DNA of 64,000 nucleotides from Candidatus Hepatoplasma crinochetorum (lineage in GTDB: Bacteria > Bacillota_I > Bacilli_A > Mycoplasmatales > Hepatoplasmataceae), in contig CWGI01000001.1 of NCBI GenBank assembly GCA_001179805.1, positions 496,001-560,000 on the forward strand, given 5' to 3'. Positions within the stretch are counted from its first letter, which is position 1. Each line of letters begins with the position of its first letter. The notes below the pieces were generated by a model. It did no database searches. It was not told the DNA's origin and worked only from the letters and a program-made list of their open reading frames with translations. Positions 34,606 to 44,351 of this stretch are shown here, in pieces. The position numbers and the translations under genes are program-made.

Positions 34606-34638
34606 AACTGTTAAGGAAAAAAACTTAACAGTTTTTTT
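34606..34638 (+). terminator. Intrinsic terminator after ffh
   Basis: AACTGTTAAG (34606-34615) and CTTAACAGTT (34624-34633) with an eight-base loop, then Ts. Confidence 0.85.
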
Positions 34639-34673
34639 ATTTTAATTTATAATATAAATTGGAGGTTAGAAGC

Positions 34674-34952
34674 GTGGCAGTAAATTTAAGATTAACCAGA
34701 ATGGGTTCAAAGAAAAGACCATTTTTTCGAATTGTAGCGATTGATTCTCGGAAAAAAAGGGATGGTTCTTATATTGAATTAATAGGAACATATAATCCCC
34801 TTACTGAAGAAAAAACGATTAAAAGAGAGATTGCTTTAAAATGATTAAACAATGGAGCTAAACCTTCTGATACTGTACGAGAAATATTATCAAAAGAAGG
34901 AATTCTAAAAGAATTTCATGATGCAAAAACAAAAAGCAAAAAAGCAAAATAA
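34674..34952 (+). CDS. rpsP: 30S ribosomal protein S16
   Basis: The protein (92 aa) starts [20 protein letters not shown], then [13 protein letters not shown], the classical S16 sequence. GTG at 34674 is the start: GGAGGT lies seven bases upstream, and the family begins with this residue. The TGA read as Trp lies in [14 protein letters not shown]. It is first in rpsP-rimM-trmD-rplS. TATAAT at about 34648 may be its promoter. Confidence 0.96.
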
Positions 34953-35457
34953 TTTAATTTGATTAGGAACAATTGTAAATACACATGGATTAAAAGGTGA
35001 AGTTAGAATCCTTACTAATTCTGATGATATTACTAAAACTTTTGCAATTGGAACGGAAATATTTTTAGAAAATAATCAAAAATTAATAATAAAAAGTTAT
35101 CGTTCACATCGAAATTTTGTTTTAGTAATATTTGAAGGTATCGACATAATTGAAAAAGCAGAAAAATTAAAAGGCAAAAAAATTTATAGAATTTCAACTT
35201 TAAATCCGGAGGAAGAATTTTATTTAAAAGATTTAATAGATGCAAAGGTTATTAATAATAATGATCAAGAAATTGGTACTGTTATTGATTTATTACATCA
35301 AATTGCCTATGATAGTATTATTATAAAATTAAAAACTAATAATAAAATAATCAATATTCCTTTAATTGATGAATTTTTTGTAGATTTTGATGCAACAAAA
35401 AAAATTGTATATGTTAAATTATCAAAAGAATTCATAAATATGGATGTTAATTACTAA
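34918..35457 (+). CDS. rimM: Ribosome maturation factor RimM
   Basis: The protein (179 aa, or 178 if the second ATG is used) assists 30S head maturation and binds S19. The N-terminal domain [20 protein letters not shown] is the family signature; the C-terminal PRC-barrel contains [20 protein letters not shown] and IPLIDEFF. Its start lies 35 bases inside rpsP, in another frame, which implies translational coupling. It overlaps no further gene before trmD, whose ATG follows after seven bases. Confidence 0.92.
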
Positions 35458-35464
35458 AATAATT

Positions 35465-36133
35465 ATGAAAATAACATTTATAACTTTATTTCCTGAATAT
35501 TTTGATCTTTTTAAAAATCATAGTATTATTAAAAAAGCGATTGATAATAAAAAAATCAAGATTAAAATTTTAAATCCGCGTGATTTTGTAAAGGATAAAA
35601 ATAAGCAGGTTGATGATTATATTTATGGTGGTGGACCAGGAATGCTTATGCTTATTGATCCTGTTGTAAATGCAATTGAAAAAGCAAGAACAAAAAATAG
35701 TTTTGTGATTTTAACATCACCTAAAGGAAGAAAACTTAAGCAAGATTTTGTAAAAGAATTAGTTTCTTTTAAAAAGGAAATTATTGTTGTTTGTGGACAT
35801 TATGAAGGAATTGACGCAAGAATTAAACATTTTATTGATCTTGAAATTTCCTTGGGAGAATTTATTCTCACCGGTGGAGAAATAGTGGCAATGGCAATCG
35901 CCGATGCAATTATTCGTTTAATTCCTGATGTAATTAATAAAGATTCTTTAATAACTGAATCTTTTGAAAATGATTTAATTGAAGCCGATCATTATACAAG
36001 ACCAAGAAATTTTCGTAATTATTCTGTTCCTGATGTTTTGCTATCAGGTGATCATAAAAAAATTGATGATTGACGAAAAGCAAGTGCAATTGAAAATACT
36101 AAGCAATTTAAGAAAAATAATAAAAAAAAATAG
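35465..36133 (+). CDS. trmD: tRNA (guanine-N1)-methyltransferase
   Basis: The SPOUT methyltransferase (222 aa) makes m1G37. MKITFITLFPEYF at the start, YGGGPGMLMLIDPV, VVCGHYEGIDARIKHFIDLE and FILTGGEIVAMAIADAIIRL form the SAM-binding knot. The ATG at 35465 is where the family's sequence begins; a start 21 bases upstream in the same frame would overlap rimM. TGA (36071-36073) is Trp. Confidence 0.95.
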
Positions 36134-36154
36134 GAGAAGTTCATATTTAAACTT

Positions 36155-36523
36155 ATGGGAGCAAATAGTAATCTAATTAACGAAATTACAAAAAATCAAT
36201 TAAAAATAGATATTCCAAATTTTAAAACAGGGGATACACTTCGTTTGCATATTAAAATTAAAGAAGGAGCAAAAGAAAGAATTCAAATTTTTGAAGGCTT
36301 TGTTCTTAAGAGATCAAAAAATAATTCAATTGATGCAACTTTTACAGTTCGAAAAGAATCTTATGGTATCGGTGTTGAAAAAACATTTCCAATTAATTCT
36401 CCTGTTATTGCAAAAATAGAAGTACTCAAAAGAGGAAAAATTAGAAGATCAAAAATCTATTATATGCGTAATCGTAAAGGTAAATCAGCTAGAATTAAAA
36501 CGATTGAAAACAAAAATAAATAA
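36155..36523 (+). CDS. rplS: 50S ribosomal protein L19
   Basis: The protein (122 aa) contains [31 protein letters not shown] and the block [20 protein letters not shown] that define L19. GGAG lies 20 bases before the ATG. It ends the rpsP operon and is followed by an AT-rich hairpin and an RNA gene candidate. Confidence 0.96.
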   Translation: MGANSNLINEITKNQLKIDIPNFKTGDTLRLHIKIKEGAKERIQIFEGFVLKRSKNNSIDATFTVRKESYGIGVEKTFPINSPVIAKIEVLKRGKIRRSKIYYMRNRKGKSARIKTIENKNK

Positions 36524-36533
36524 TTTATTTATT

Positions 36534-36569
36534 TTATTATTTATTTATAAATAAATAATTTTGTTTTTT
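36534..36569 (+). terminator. AT-rich terminator after rplS
   Basis: ATTATTTATT (about 36535) and its complement AATAAATAAT around a TATA loop, then TTTTGTTTTTTTT. The stem has no G-C pairs, so it would be weak. Confidence 0.5.
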
Positions 36570-36594
36570 TTAAATAAAGTAATATCATATATAT

Positions 36595-36775
36595 GACGGT
36601 TAAGGGAATTCTTGTAAAAGGGGTTTGTTTTAATCGTCAATACATAATAATAATAAATTACATCCCATTGTTATTTACAAATTATTAAGCCTCAATTAAC
36701 TCTATATTGTTATTTCACTAAATAACCAATTTTACTAATTAAGATCACCATTCACTTGGTGATCTTTTATTTTTG
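36595..36775 (+). ncRNA. Candidate small non-coding RNA between rplS and sufS
   Basis: This 181-base stretch has no open frame of note, a candidate promoter in front (TTGTTT at 36561-36566, TATCAT at 36583-36588), and a perfect G/C-containing terminator at its end. Its 5' part, GACGGTTAA...TTAATCGTC (36595-36639), folds on itself. I cannot match it to SRP RNA (no GGAA/AGCAGC core), tmRNA, RNase P RNA or a T-box. The function is unknown. Confidence 0.5.
36741..36774 (+). terminator. Terminator of the small RNA
   Basis: AAGATCACC (36741-36749) and GGTGATCTT (36758-36766), eight-base loop, then TTATTTTT. Confidence 0.85.
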
Positions 36776-36798
36776 ATAATAAAATTTATTTATTAAAT

Positions 36799-36804
36799 TA
36801 TAAT
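36799..36804 (+). promoter_or_regulatory. -10 box of sufS, leaderless start
   Basis: TATAAT ends seven bases before the sufS ATG at 36812 and directly follows the terminator of the preceding RNA. No Shine-Dalgarno sequence is present, so the mRNA would begin at or next to the start codon. Confidence 0.55.
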
Positions 36805-36811
36805 ATTGATT

Positions 36812-38047
36812 ATGAAGGAAAATAAACGCAAGGAAATATTTCCTTTTTTCAAAAATAATCCCAACGCTACATATCTTGATTCAAGTCTTACAACTATAAT
36901 TCCAAAAGTTGTAATTGATGAAATGAGTAATTTCTATCAATTTTATCTTCCTACAATTGAACGTAGTAATAATATTCTTACTGAAAAAAGCAAAGAACTT
37001 TTTTTATTATCTTTACTTAAAATTGCACAATTTATAAATGCAAAAACAATTAATGAAATAATTCCTACATCAGGAACAACAAATAGTTTAAATTTATTAT
37101 CAATCTCTCTTTTAGATGATTTAAAAGAAGGTGACGAAATAATATTGGGAGAGTTTGAACATGCTTCAAATTATTTACCTTGGCTTGTTTTAGCAAAAAA
37201 GAAAAAATTAAAAATAAGACATTATAAAGTAAATAATGATTTAAAAATAGATTATGAAGACTTAAAAAAAATTAAAAATAGTAGAACAAAATTAATTTCA
37301 GTTTCTTATATTTTTAATTCAATTGGAACAATTAATGACATTAAAAAAATCAAAAAAATTGTTGGAAAAGATGTTTTAGTTGTTGTTGATGCAGCGCAAG
37401 CTGTTGGCCATATAAAAATAGATGTTAAAGATTTAGATTGTGATTTTTTAGCATTTGGTGGACATAAAATGTTTGGACCTAATGGAATTGGAATAATATA
37501 TGGAAAAGAGAATTTATTAAAAAATTTAAAGCTATCTAATTATGGCGGAGGGATGTTTGAATATTATAATTTGGAAAAATTTGATTATCGAAAATTACCT
37601 AATAAATTTTATGCGGGAACACCAAATATTACTGGAATTATTGGACTTGCAAAGGCGATTGAATTTATTAATCAAATAGGGATTGAAAAAATAAGAAACC
37701 ATTGTGAAAATTTAAAATTCTTATTGGAAGAAAAAATTAGTAAACTTGAAGATATATTGATTTTAAATCCAAAAATTAGATCATCAATTCTTTTATTTAG
37801 AAAAAAAAATATTCATTCAGAAGATATAAATTACGAATTACAACAGCATAACATTTTTGCAAGAAATGGATTTTATTGCGTAAATAATGACAATAAATTA
37901 TTAAATACAAAAGAACAATCAATCCGTATTTCTTTTCAATATTATAATAATGAAGATGATGTTTTAAAGTTAGTCGAGACATTGAAAAATGGAGGTGATT
38001 TTTTAGATGGATTATTCAACACAAAAAAAAATAAGAAATGTGCTTAG
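36812..38047 (+). CDS. sufS: Cysteine desulfurase (SufS type)
   Basis: The PLP enzyme (411 aa) takes sulfur from cysteine for Fe-S clusters and tRNA thiolation. The PLP lysine is in FGGHKMFGPNG, the substrate motif TSGTTNSLNLL near residue 85, and the active cysteine in ARNGFYCVN corresponds to the SufS RxGxxC position. I chose the ATG at 36812 over the TTG at 36806; both are in frame. The end overlaps sufU by 41 bases in another frame, so the two are translationally coupled, and GGAGGTGA for sufU lies inside sufS. Confidence 0.92.
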   Translation: MKENKRKEIFPFFKNNPNATYLDSSLTTIIPKVVIDEMSNFYQFYLPTIERSNNILTEKSKELFLLSLLKIAQFINAKTINEIIPTSGTTNSLNLLSISLLDDLKEGDEIILGEFEHASNYLPWLVLAKKKKLKIRHYKVNNDLKIDYEDLKKIKNSRTKLISVSYIFNSIGTINDIKKIKKIVGKDVLVVVDAAQAVGHIKIDVKDLDCDFLAFGGHKMFGPNGIGIIYGKENLLKNLKLSNYGGGMFEYYNLEKFDYRKLPNKFYAGTPNITGIIGLAKAIEFINQIGIEKIRNHCENLKFLLEEKISKLEDILILNPKIRSSILLFRKKNIHSEDINYELQQHNIFARNGFYCVNNDNKLLNTKEQSIRISFQYYNNEDDVLKLVETLKNGGDFLDGLFNTKKNKKCA

Positions 38048-38423
38048 TAATTTGAGTTTTAAAAAATTAGCAGAAAAAGATTTTAATTTAGCTTCTTCTT
38101 ATTATCTTACAAATTGTGCAGATAAAATTTATGTAAAAATAAATGTAGAGAATAACAAAATAGTTGATGTTAGTTGAAATGGTGATGGTTGCTCAATTGC
38201 ATATTTGTCTGCAGAATTAATCGCAAGATTAATTTACCAGAAAGATTTAAATGATGCAAAAAAATGATTGGAAGATTTAAAAAATTTTGCATTGAATAAA
38301 AAAGAAAATTTAGCAAAAGGTGAAATTTTTGATCTTTTCCAATTTTTAAAAGATCATCCAATTAGAAAACGTTGTTTACTCGTAGCGACTTCTTCGTATT
38401 TAATAGAGTTAAATAAATTTTAA
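38007..38423 (+). CDS. sufU: Iron-sulfur scaffold or sulfurtransferase SufU
   Basis: The protein (138 aa) is the IscU-like partner of SufS that accepts the persulfide sulfur. Three conserved cysteines and the aspartate are seen in LTNCADKI, NGDGCSIAYLSAELI and RKRCLLVATSS, the Cys-Asp, Cys, Cys set of SufU that binds zinc. GGAGGTGA lies at 37991-37998. It is the only sulfur-mobilisation pair in the window; no sufBCD genes are present here. Confidence 0.9.
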
Positions 38424-38424
38424 A

Positions 38425-40044
38425 ATGATTAAAAAAGAACAATTAAAAAATATTCCCAATACTCCAGGTTGTTATCTTTGAAAAGATAGCAATGGTTTTG
38501 TAATATATGTAGGAAAAGCAAAAAAATTAAGAAATCGAATGTTGCAATATTTTGATCCAAAAGACACACAATTAAAAACTAAACTTTTAGTAAAGCAAAT
38601 TGCAGATTTTGATTATATGCTTGTTAAAAATGAAATTGAATCTTTGATTTTAGAACTTGAGTTAATTAAAAAATATAATCCAAAATATAATATTCGTTTA
38701 AAAAATCAAAAATCTTATCCTTACATTTTATTTTCAAAGGAACCGATGTTAAGATTAGAACTTACAAATAAATTTTTAAAAAATAAAAGAGATGCCAAAT
38801 ATTTTGGACCTTTTCCTGATGGATATTCTGCTAATAAAATTAAAAAAATTATTGAATCCATTTATCCTGTAAGTAAATGTTTAAATCCTCATTCTGGAAA
38901 ACCATGTCTAAATTATCAAATGGGAATTTGTGCTGGATATTGTTTTAAAAATAAAGAAGAAATAGACACTAATAAAATAGTAAAAGAAGTTGAAAATTTT
39001 TTTAAGGGTACTGGTAATCAATTAAAAAAAATAATTATTGATAAAATTAGAATTTATACAGAAAAAGAAATGTACGAACAAGCACAATCTTTATATAATT
39101 TATTGCCAATTTTAGAAAAATATCACGAAAAACAACAAATTCTTTTCAATGATAATATTGCTCGAGATGTTTTAAATTTTTTCTTTGCAAATGATATTTT
39201 AGTAATTGTAATTTTGCATATAAGATATGGAAAATTAATTAATAAAACAACCGAAGTTATTTCAATTAAAAAAATAAATTATCAAAATATTGAAAGTTTA
39301 ATTGAGCATTTTTTATATCATTATTATCAAAAAAATTTAATTCCAAATACACTAATAATTCCATTTAAAACAGGATTAACAAAATTAATTGATTTTCAAA
39401 AAGTGATAATTCCAAAACAAGGAAGATTAAAAGATATTTTAGCTCTTGCAAAAAACGAAGCAAAACAATTATATAATCAATCTGAAGTTAAAGTAAAGCA
39501 AAATGAAGATCAATTTATTAAAGCAGAAAAAGAATTAGAAAAAATTTTAAAAACAAATAATCTTAATATAATTGAAGGTTGTGATATATCAAATTTAGCA
39601 GGGCAAAATCAAGTTGGTGTTGTTATTAGTTTTTTAAATTATCAAAAAAATCCTAGTATGTATCGTAAATATCATTTAGAAGAATTTCAAAATGATTATC
39701 AAGCCATATATGAAGTTACCTATCGTCATTTTAGACAAAAATTAATCAAAAAAGAACAATTAGCTAATTTATTTATTGTTGATGGAAAACATCAATTAGA
39801 TAATGCTAAAAAAGCGCTTATTGAATTAAATTTATATCCAAAAATTAAGATAATAGGATTAGTAAAAGATAAAAAACACAATACAGCAAAAATAATAACA
39901 GAAGATAAAAAAGAATTTATTATTGAAAACAAATCTCCGCTTTATTTTTTATTAGGAGGTTTTCAAGATGAGGTTCATAGATTTGCGATTACATTTTATC
40001 GCAATAAACAACAAAAAAGTTTATTCAATAAAAAGAAATCCTAA
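38425..40044 (+). CDS. uvrC: Excinuclease ABC subunit C, lacking the C-terminal HhH domain
   Basis: UvrC (539 aa) makes both incisions in nucleotide excision repair. The N-terminal GIY-YIG-like domain (NTPGCYLWKDSNGFVIYVGK) catalyses the 3' cut, and the C-terminal endonuclease domain (EGCDISNLAGQNQVGVVISF, LFIVDGKHQLDNAKKAL, GGFQDEVHRFAITFYR) the 5' cut. The cysteine cluster KCLNPHSGKPCLNYQMGICAGYC is present. The usual helix-hairpin-helix tail of about 50 residues is missing: the protein stops just after the endonuclease domain. It starts one base after the sufU stop. Confidence 0.93.
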
Positions 40045-40050
40045 ATAATT

Positions 40051-40056
40051 TATAAT
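40051..40056 (+). promoter_or_regulatory. -10 box of the ecfA1 operon
   Basis: TATAAT ends 12 bases before the ecfA1 ATG, leaving a leader of about six bases without a Shine-Dalgarno sequence. Confidence 0.45.
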
Positions 40057-40068
40057 ATTTGTTAAGAT

Positions 40069-40791
40069 ATGAAGATAAAAATAACAAATCTAACTTTTAT
40101 TTATAAAGATAATTTAATTTTAAAAGATATATCATTTTCATTTACAGATCAAGATTTTATTACTCTTATAGGTCGAAATGGATCAGGAAAATCAACTTTT
40201 ATAAAAATTTTAAGTGGTCTTTTAATTCCTACCAATGGTTTCATTGGTCAAAAAACTTTAACTCATAATGAATTATATTATTATAAAAAATTAAATACAA
40301 AAGAAAGAAGATTAAATTTAATTGGAATCATTTTTCAGAAACCTGATAATCAAATTATAAATTCAATTGTAGAAAATGATATTGCTTTTGGATTAGAAAA
40401 TAATAATATAAAAAGAACAGAAATGCATAAAATAGTTGAAAATATATTGGATTTTTTACATATTAAAAGATTAAAAGAGAGAGATATAAATACACTTTCG
40501 GGAGGAGAAAAGCAATTAGTTGCTCTTGCTTCTATTCTTGTTTTAGATTATAAATTTCTCTTATTTGATGAAGTTACATCAATGCTTGATATTGCAAATA
40601 CCAATTTTGTTTTAAAAAGAATTAAAACTCTTTATGATCAAAAAAAGTGTGGGATTATTTTTGTTACTCATAAATTAAATTTACTTCAATATGGTCAAAA
40701 AACATTAATTTTAGATCGAGGAGAAAAGATATTTTTTGATAAAACGAAAAAATTAACAGAAAGTTTATTAGAAAAACTTAATTTAATGTAG
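40069..40791 (+). CDS. ecfA1: ECF transporter ATPase EcfA1
   Basis: One of two ABC ATPases (240 aa) that energise vitamin and micronutrient uptake through interchangeable EcfS proteins. Walker A GRNGSGKST, Q-loop FQKPDNQI, signature LSGGEKQLVAL and Walker B LLFDEVTSMLD are present; the switch His follows in FVTHKLN. It is first in ecfA1-ecfA2-ecfT. No EcfS gene lies next to it, as in group II ECF systems that share one module. Confidence 0.9.
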   Translation: MKIKITNLTFIYKDNLILKDISFSFTDQDFITLIGRNGSGKSTFIKILSGLLIPTNGFIGQKTLTHNELYYYKKLNTKERRLNLIGIIFQKPDNQIINSIVENDIAFGLENNNIKRTEMHKIVENILDFLHIKRLKERDINTLSGGEKQLVALASILVLDYKFLLFDEVTSMLDIANTNFVLKRIKTLYDQKKCGIIFVTHKLNLLQYGQKTLILDRGEKIFFDKTKKLTESLLEKLNLM

Positions 40792-40798
40792 ATAAGAA

Positions 40799-41614
40799 AT
40801 GATTATAAAAATTACCAATTTAAGTAAAAAAATTAAAAATAAAGAAGAAGAATTTTATATTTTAAAGGATATAAATTTTTCTCTTCCTAAAAATAAAATT
40901 CTTACAATTTGTGGTGAAACGGGATCAGGAAAGACAACATTAGCTAGGATAATTGGGGGTTTTTTGATTCAAACAAGCGGTTCCATAAATTATAATTATT
41001 CTTTTTTTAGTTATGTAGATAATAAAAAAAAGATTAAATATAAAGATCTTAAGGAAGTAAGATATTTTTCTAAAATAACTTTTCAAGATTCAAATTTACA
41101 ATTTTTTAAGCAAAATATTTGAAGTGAAATTTCATTCGGTTTTAAAAATCTTGGTTATAAAGATGAAAAATTAGAAAGAAAAACGACAGAGGTTTTTAAT
41201 TTTTTAGAATTTCCAGAAAATTATAAAAAATTAAATCCCAATAATCTTTCAGGAGGAGAACAAAAGAAACTTTTGATCGCAATAATTGCCTTTTTTCCTT
41301 CAAAATTATTAATTTTAGATGAACCAACAGCTAATATGGATCATTATAATAGAATTGAAGTATTAAATTTTATTAAAAAAATTTTAAAAAAAAATAAAAC
41401 AATAATTATGATTACACATGATCTAAGAAATCTTAAATTTTCTGATTATGTACTTTTTTTAAATCAAGGAGAGCAAATTTCCTTTACAAAAATTTCATCA
41501 TTAATTAAAAATAAGAGTAAATTAAATCAAATTCTTTTAGATGCAAGATTAATTGATGAAAGAGATTTAAAAAAAGATATTTTAGAGCAAATTAATAAAT
41601 TACCATGGAAATAA
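40799..41614 (+). CDS. ecfA2: ECF transporter ATPase EcfA2
   Basis: The second ATPase (271 aa). Walker A GETGSGKTT, signature LSGGEQKKLLI, Walker B LLILDEPTANMD and switch region MITHDLRN are complete. One TGA (41120-41122) is Trp in NIWSEISFGF. It begins seven bases after ecfA1 and overlaps ecfT by ten bases. Confidence 0.9.
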
Positions 41615-42408
41615 CTTATGATATTTTAGCAAAAAGAAAATATAATTCATTTATAGATAAAATAAATCCAAGATCAAAATTTATTGTCTATTTCCTTTTG
41701 ATTATTGTCGTTTTATTTGCTCCTGGTTTTGATTATAAATCTGGAGGATGATTTTATAGTGAAGATTGATATCTTATTGGGACATTGTTAGCTTCAATAT
41801 TTTTTGCTTTAATTGTAAAAACACCCTTAAAAACTTATCGAAATTTACTTTATTATTCAATATTTACATTTATTATTTTTTTCAGTTTAAATGCTCTTTT
41901 TTTTCTAAATGCACAAAAAGCATTTATTTTAACATTAGAAATTACAATTAGAATTTTTATTTTAATTTTACTTTCGGCAATTTTAATTTTGAGTTGTACA
42001 CAAAAAGAAATTGCTGATGCAATTAGCTTTTTCATTTATCCTTTAAGATATATAAAAATTCCAGTGAACGAATTTTCTCTTATCATTACAATCGGACTTA
42101 GATTTCTCCCGCTTATTATTTTGGAAACAAAACAAATATTACAAGCATTAGCGACAAGAGGATTAGATATTTCTTCTTCATCTATTAAAACTAAAATCAA
42201 AGCAATATTGGCATTATTTAATCCTCTTTTTATCTCCTCTTTTGATCGTGCAAATAATCTATCTTATGCTCTTTACGTAAGACAATATCAAATTGGTAAA
42301 AAAAGAACACAATATGTTTATTATTATTTTAGCTTTATTGATATTTTATTTATAATTATATTTGTAGCAATTTTTATTGTGGGGATTAGTTTTATTATTT
42401 TAATTTAA
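41605..42408 (+). CDS. ecfT: ECF transporter transmembrane subunit EcfT
   Basis: The coupling membrane protein (267 aa) with several helices and an N-terminal segment DKINPRSKFIVYFLLIIVVL that matches the start of EcfT proteins. The conserved coupling motif is ALATRGLDISS; a second Arg-Gly-type motif is less clear (NNLSYALYVRQYQIG). Two TGA codons near residue 50 are Trp. It is the last gene of the ECF operon, followed after 18 bases by truA, which also follows ecfT in Bacillus. Confidence 0.88.
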
Positions 42409-42426
42409 AATAATAAAAGATTATTT

Positions 42427-43176
42427 ATGAAAACAAAAATTTTACTTAATATATGGTACGATGGGACAAATTTTTCAGGTTTTGCAAAACAGCCAGGGAT
42501 GAGAACAATTCAAGGTATTTTGGAAAACTATAGTCAAAAATATTTTTGAACAAATTCAAAGATTGAAGTATCTGGTCGTACAGATCGTTATGTTCATGCT
42601 TTAAATCAATTTGTCACAATTGAAATTAACCCTAATTATAAAGTTGAAAAAAATGATCTAAAAGAATTTAAAAATTTAATAAATGCTGTTTTTAAAGATT
42701 TAAAAATTAAAAAAATTAATTTTGTTGATCTTAATTTTTCAGTAAGATATTTTGTAAAAGAAAAAACATATATTTATAAAATAAATACAAAGAAAACAAA
42801 GAAAGCTGAAAAATTAGAGAATTATCAATATAATTATTATCAAAAATTAGATTTTAATAAACTTAAAAGTGATTTAAAGATATTTGAAGGAAAGAAAAAT
42901 TTTGCTTCTTTTACAGGAAAAGAAGAATATAAATCTTATATTCGAGAGATAACAAATATTAAAGTTTACAAAAAAAGATCAAATATTTATGTTGAAATTA
43001 CAGGAAGAGGTTTTATGCGTTATATGATTAGAAATATAATTGGTGCAGTTCTTGCGAAGAATCGTAATAAATATAGTGAAAATGATTTTCTTGATTTATT
43101 CAAGAATCCAATTAGAGGGAAAAATCATTATAAAGCACCAGGAAGCGGACTTTATTTAAAATCAGTTAAATATTAA
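42427..43176 (+). CDS. truA: tRNA pseudouridine synthase A
   Basis: The protein (249 aa) makes pseudouridine at tRNA positions 38-40. The catalytic aspartate is in SGRTDRYVHALNQF, and IWYDGTNFSGFAKQPGMRTIQG and GRGFMRYMIRNIIGAVL match the family. It begins 18 bases after ecfT with no strong Shine-Dalgarno sequence. ecfA1-ecfA2-ecfT-truA-rplM-rpsI is the Firmicutes order. Confidence 0.93.
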
Positions 43177-43205
43177 GTTTGAACTTATATATTATCTTTT
43201 TTTAG

Positions 43206-43301
43206 TATAATATAAACTATAAAGTTTTCGGAATATTATCCCACTAATAATCTATTTACTAAATTAAACTATAAGATTAAAAAGGAACAAGAATAATCAT
43301 A
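43206..43301 (+). promoter_or_regulatory. Promoter and untranslated leader of rplM
   Basis: TATAAT at 43206-43211 would start an untranslated leader of about 84 bases before the L13 ATG. The leader contains TTTTCGGAATATTATCCC and other short repeats. Leaders of L13 genes in Firmicutes are known to carry autoregulatory structures; a fit to that family is possible but not shown. AAGGA lies at about 43282, rather far from the ATG. Confidence 0.4.
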
Positions 43302-43748
43302 ATGAGACAAACAAAGATGGCATTCAATGATCAAATTGAAAGAAAATGATATTTAATTGATGCTACAGATTTAATTCTAGGTAGAATGGCGACCGAAGTT
43401 GCTAAAATTATTACAGGAAAAAATAAAATTTCATATACACCACATGAAGATCATGGTGATTATGTAATTATAATTAATGCTAATAAAATACATCTTACTG
43501 GTAACAAATTAGAACAAAAAAAATACTATGATCATTCTGGATATCCAAGTGGACTAAGAGAAAGAAAAGCTTCTGAAATGCTTGAAAAATATCCTAAAGA
43601 AATGATTTATCGTGCTATTTGAGGGATGGTTCCTCATAATAAACTAGGTAGAAAACAGATCAAAAAATTATTTATTTATCGTGATGAAGATCATAAACAT
43701 CAAGCACAAAATCCAGAAAAAATTCAAATTGATATTAGAAAAAAATAA
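43302..43748 (+). CDS. rplM: 50S ribosomal protein L13
   Basis: The protein (148 aa) contains [18 protein letters not shown], the L13 N-terminal block, and [22 protein letters not shown] in RKWYLI and RAIWGMV is Trp. It is 15 bases from rpsI, with which it forms the usual pair. Confidence 0.96.
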
Positions 43749-43763
43749 TTAGGAGAAAAAATA

Positions 43764-44144
43764 ATGTATCAAACAGTAGGAAAAAGAAAATCTTCAGTTG
43801 CAAGAATTATTATGAAAAAAGGAACAGGAAAGATAATTGTTAATAAAAAAGATATTAAAGATTATTTTCCTCAAGAAACACTTATTCAAGAAATTAAACA
43901 AGGTTTAATTGTGACCGATACAGAAAAAGATTTTGATATCGAAGCAAAAGTTCATGGTGGTGGATTTTCAGGACAAGCGGGAGCTTTAAAACACGGAATT
44001 GTAAAAGCATTGTTACTTGTTTCTGATGATTATCGTAAAGTTTTAAAACAAGCGAAATTAATTACACGTGATTCAAGAATAAAAGAACGTAAAAAATATG
44101 GACTTAAAGGGGCGAGAAAAGCTCCTCAATTTTCAAAAAGATAG
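43764..44144 (+). CDS. rpsI: 30S ribosomal protein S9
   Basis: The protein (126 aa) shows YQTVGKRKSSVARIIMKKGTG, GGGFSGQAGALKHGIVKALL and the basic C-terminal tail GLKGARKAPQFSKR that reaches into the P site. TTAGGAGAAAAAATAATG is a good ribosome binding site. Confidence 0.97.
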   Translation: MYQTVGKRKSSVARIIMKKGTGKIIVNKKDIKDYFPQETLIQEIKQGLIVTDTEKDFDIEAKVHGGGFSGQAGALKHGIVKALLLVSDDYRKVLKQAKLITRDSRIKERKKYGLKGARKAPQFSKR

Positions 44145-44159
44145 TTTTAAAAAGATCTG

Positions 44160-44219
44160 ATTTTGATATAATATATCTTGTTGGTGAAAGTTTGTTGGTT
44201 TATATAAACCGACTTGTTT
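44160..44219 (+). promoter_or_regulatory. Promoter and leader of tRNA-Ile
   Basis: A -10-like TATAAT lies at about 44167, followed by TTGTTGG and the palindrome GGTTTATATAAACC (about 44198-44211), just before the tRNA. The palindrome could be a processing signal. Confidence 0.4.
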
Positions 44220-44296
44220 GGAACTGTAGCTCAGTTGGTTAGAGCACACCGCTGATAACGGTGAGGTCGGTGGTTCAAGTCCACTCAGTTCCACCA
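44220..44296 (+). tRNA. tRNA-Ile (GAT)
   Basis: A 77-base cloverleaf with acceptor GGAACTG/CAGTTCC, D arm TAGCTCAGTTGGTTAGAGC, anticodon stem CACCG/CGGTG around the loop CTGATAA (anticodon GAT), T arm GTGGTTCAAGTCCAC, and an encoded CCA end. It is the only tRNA in the window. Confidence 0.97.
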
Positions 44297-44351
44297 TTTT
44301 TTATTTATTTATAAATAAAAATTTAAAGTAAGTAAAAAGTGGTTTTATTTT

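Noticed and set aside
36595-36775. Small RNA as SRP RNA, tmRNA or T-box
   Set aside because: The SRP GGAA/AGCAGC core, the tmRNA tRNA-like ends and the T-box AGGGTGG motif are all absent.
44300-44330. AT palindrome after tRNA-Ile as a terminator
   Set aside because: It has no G-C pairs and no T-run on the plus strand; termination there is uncertain.
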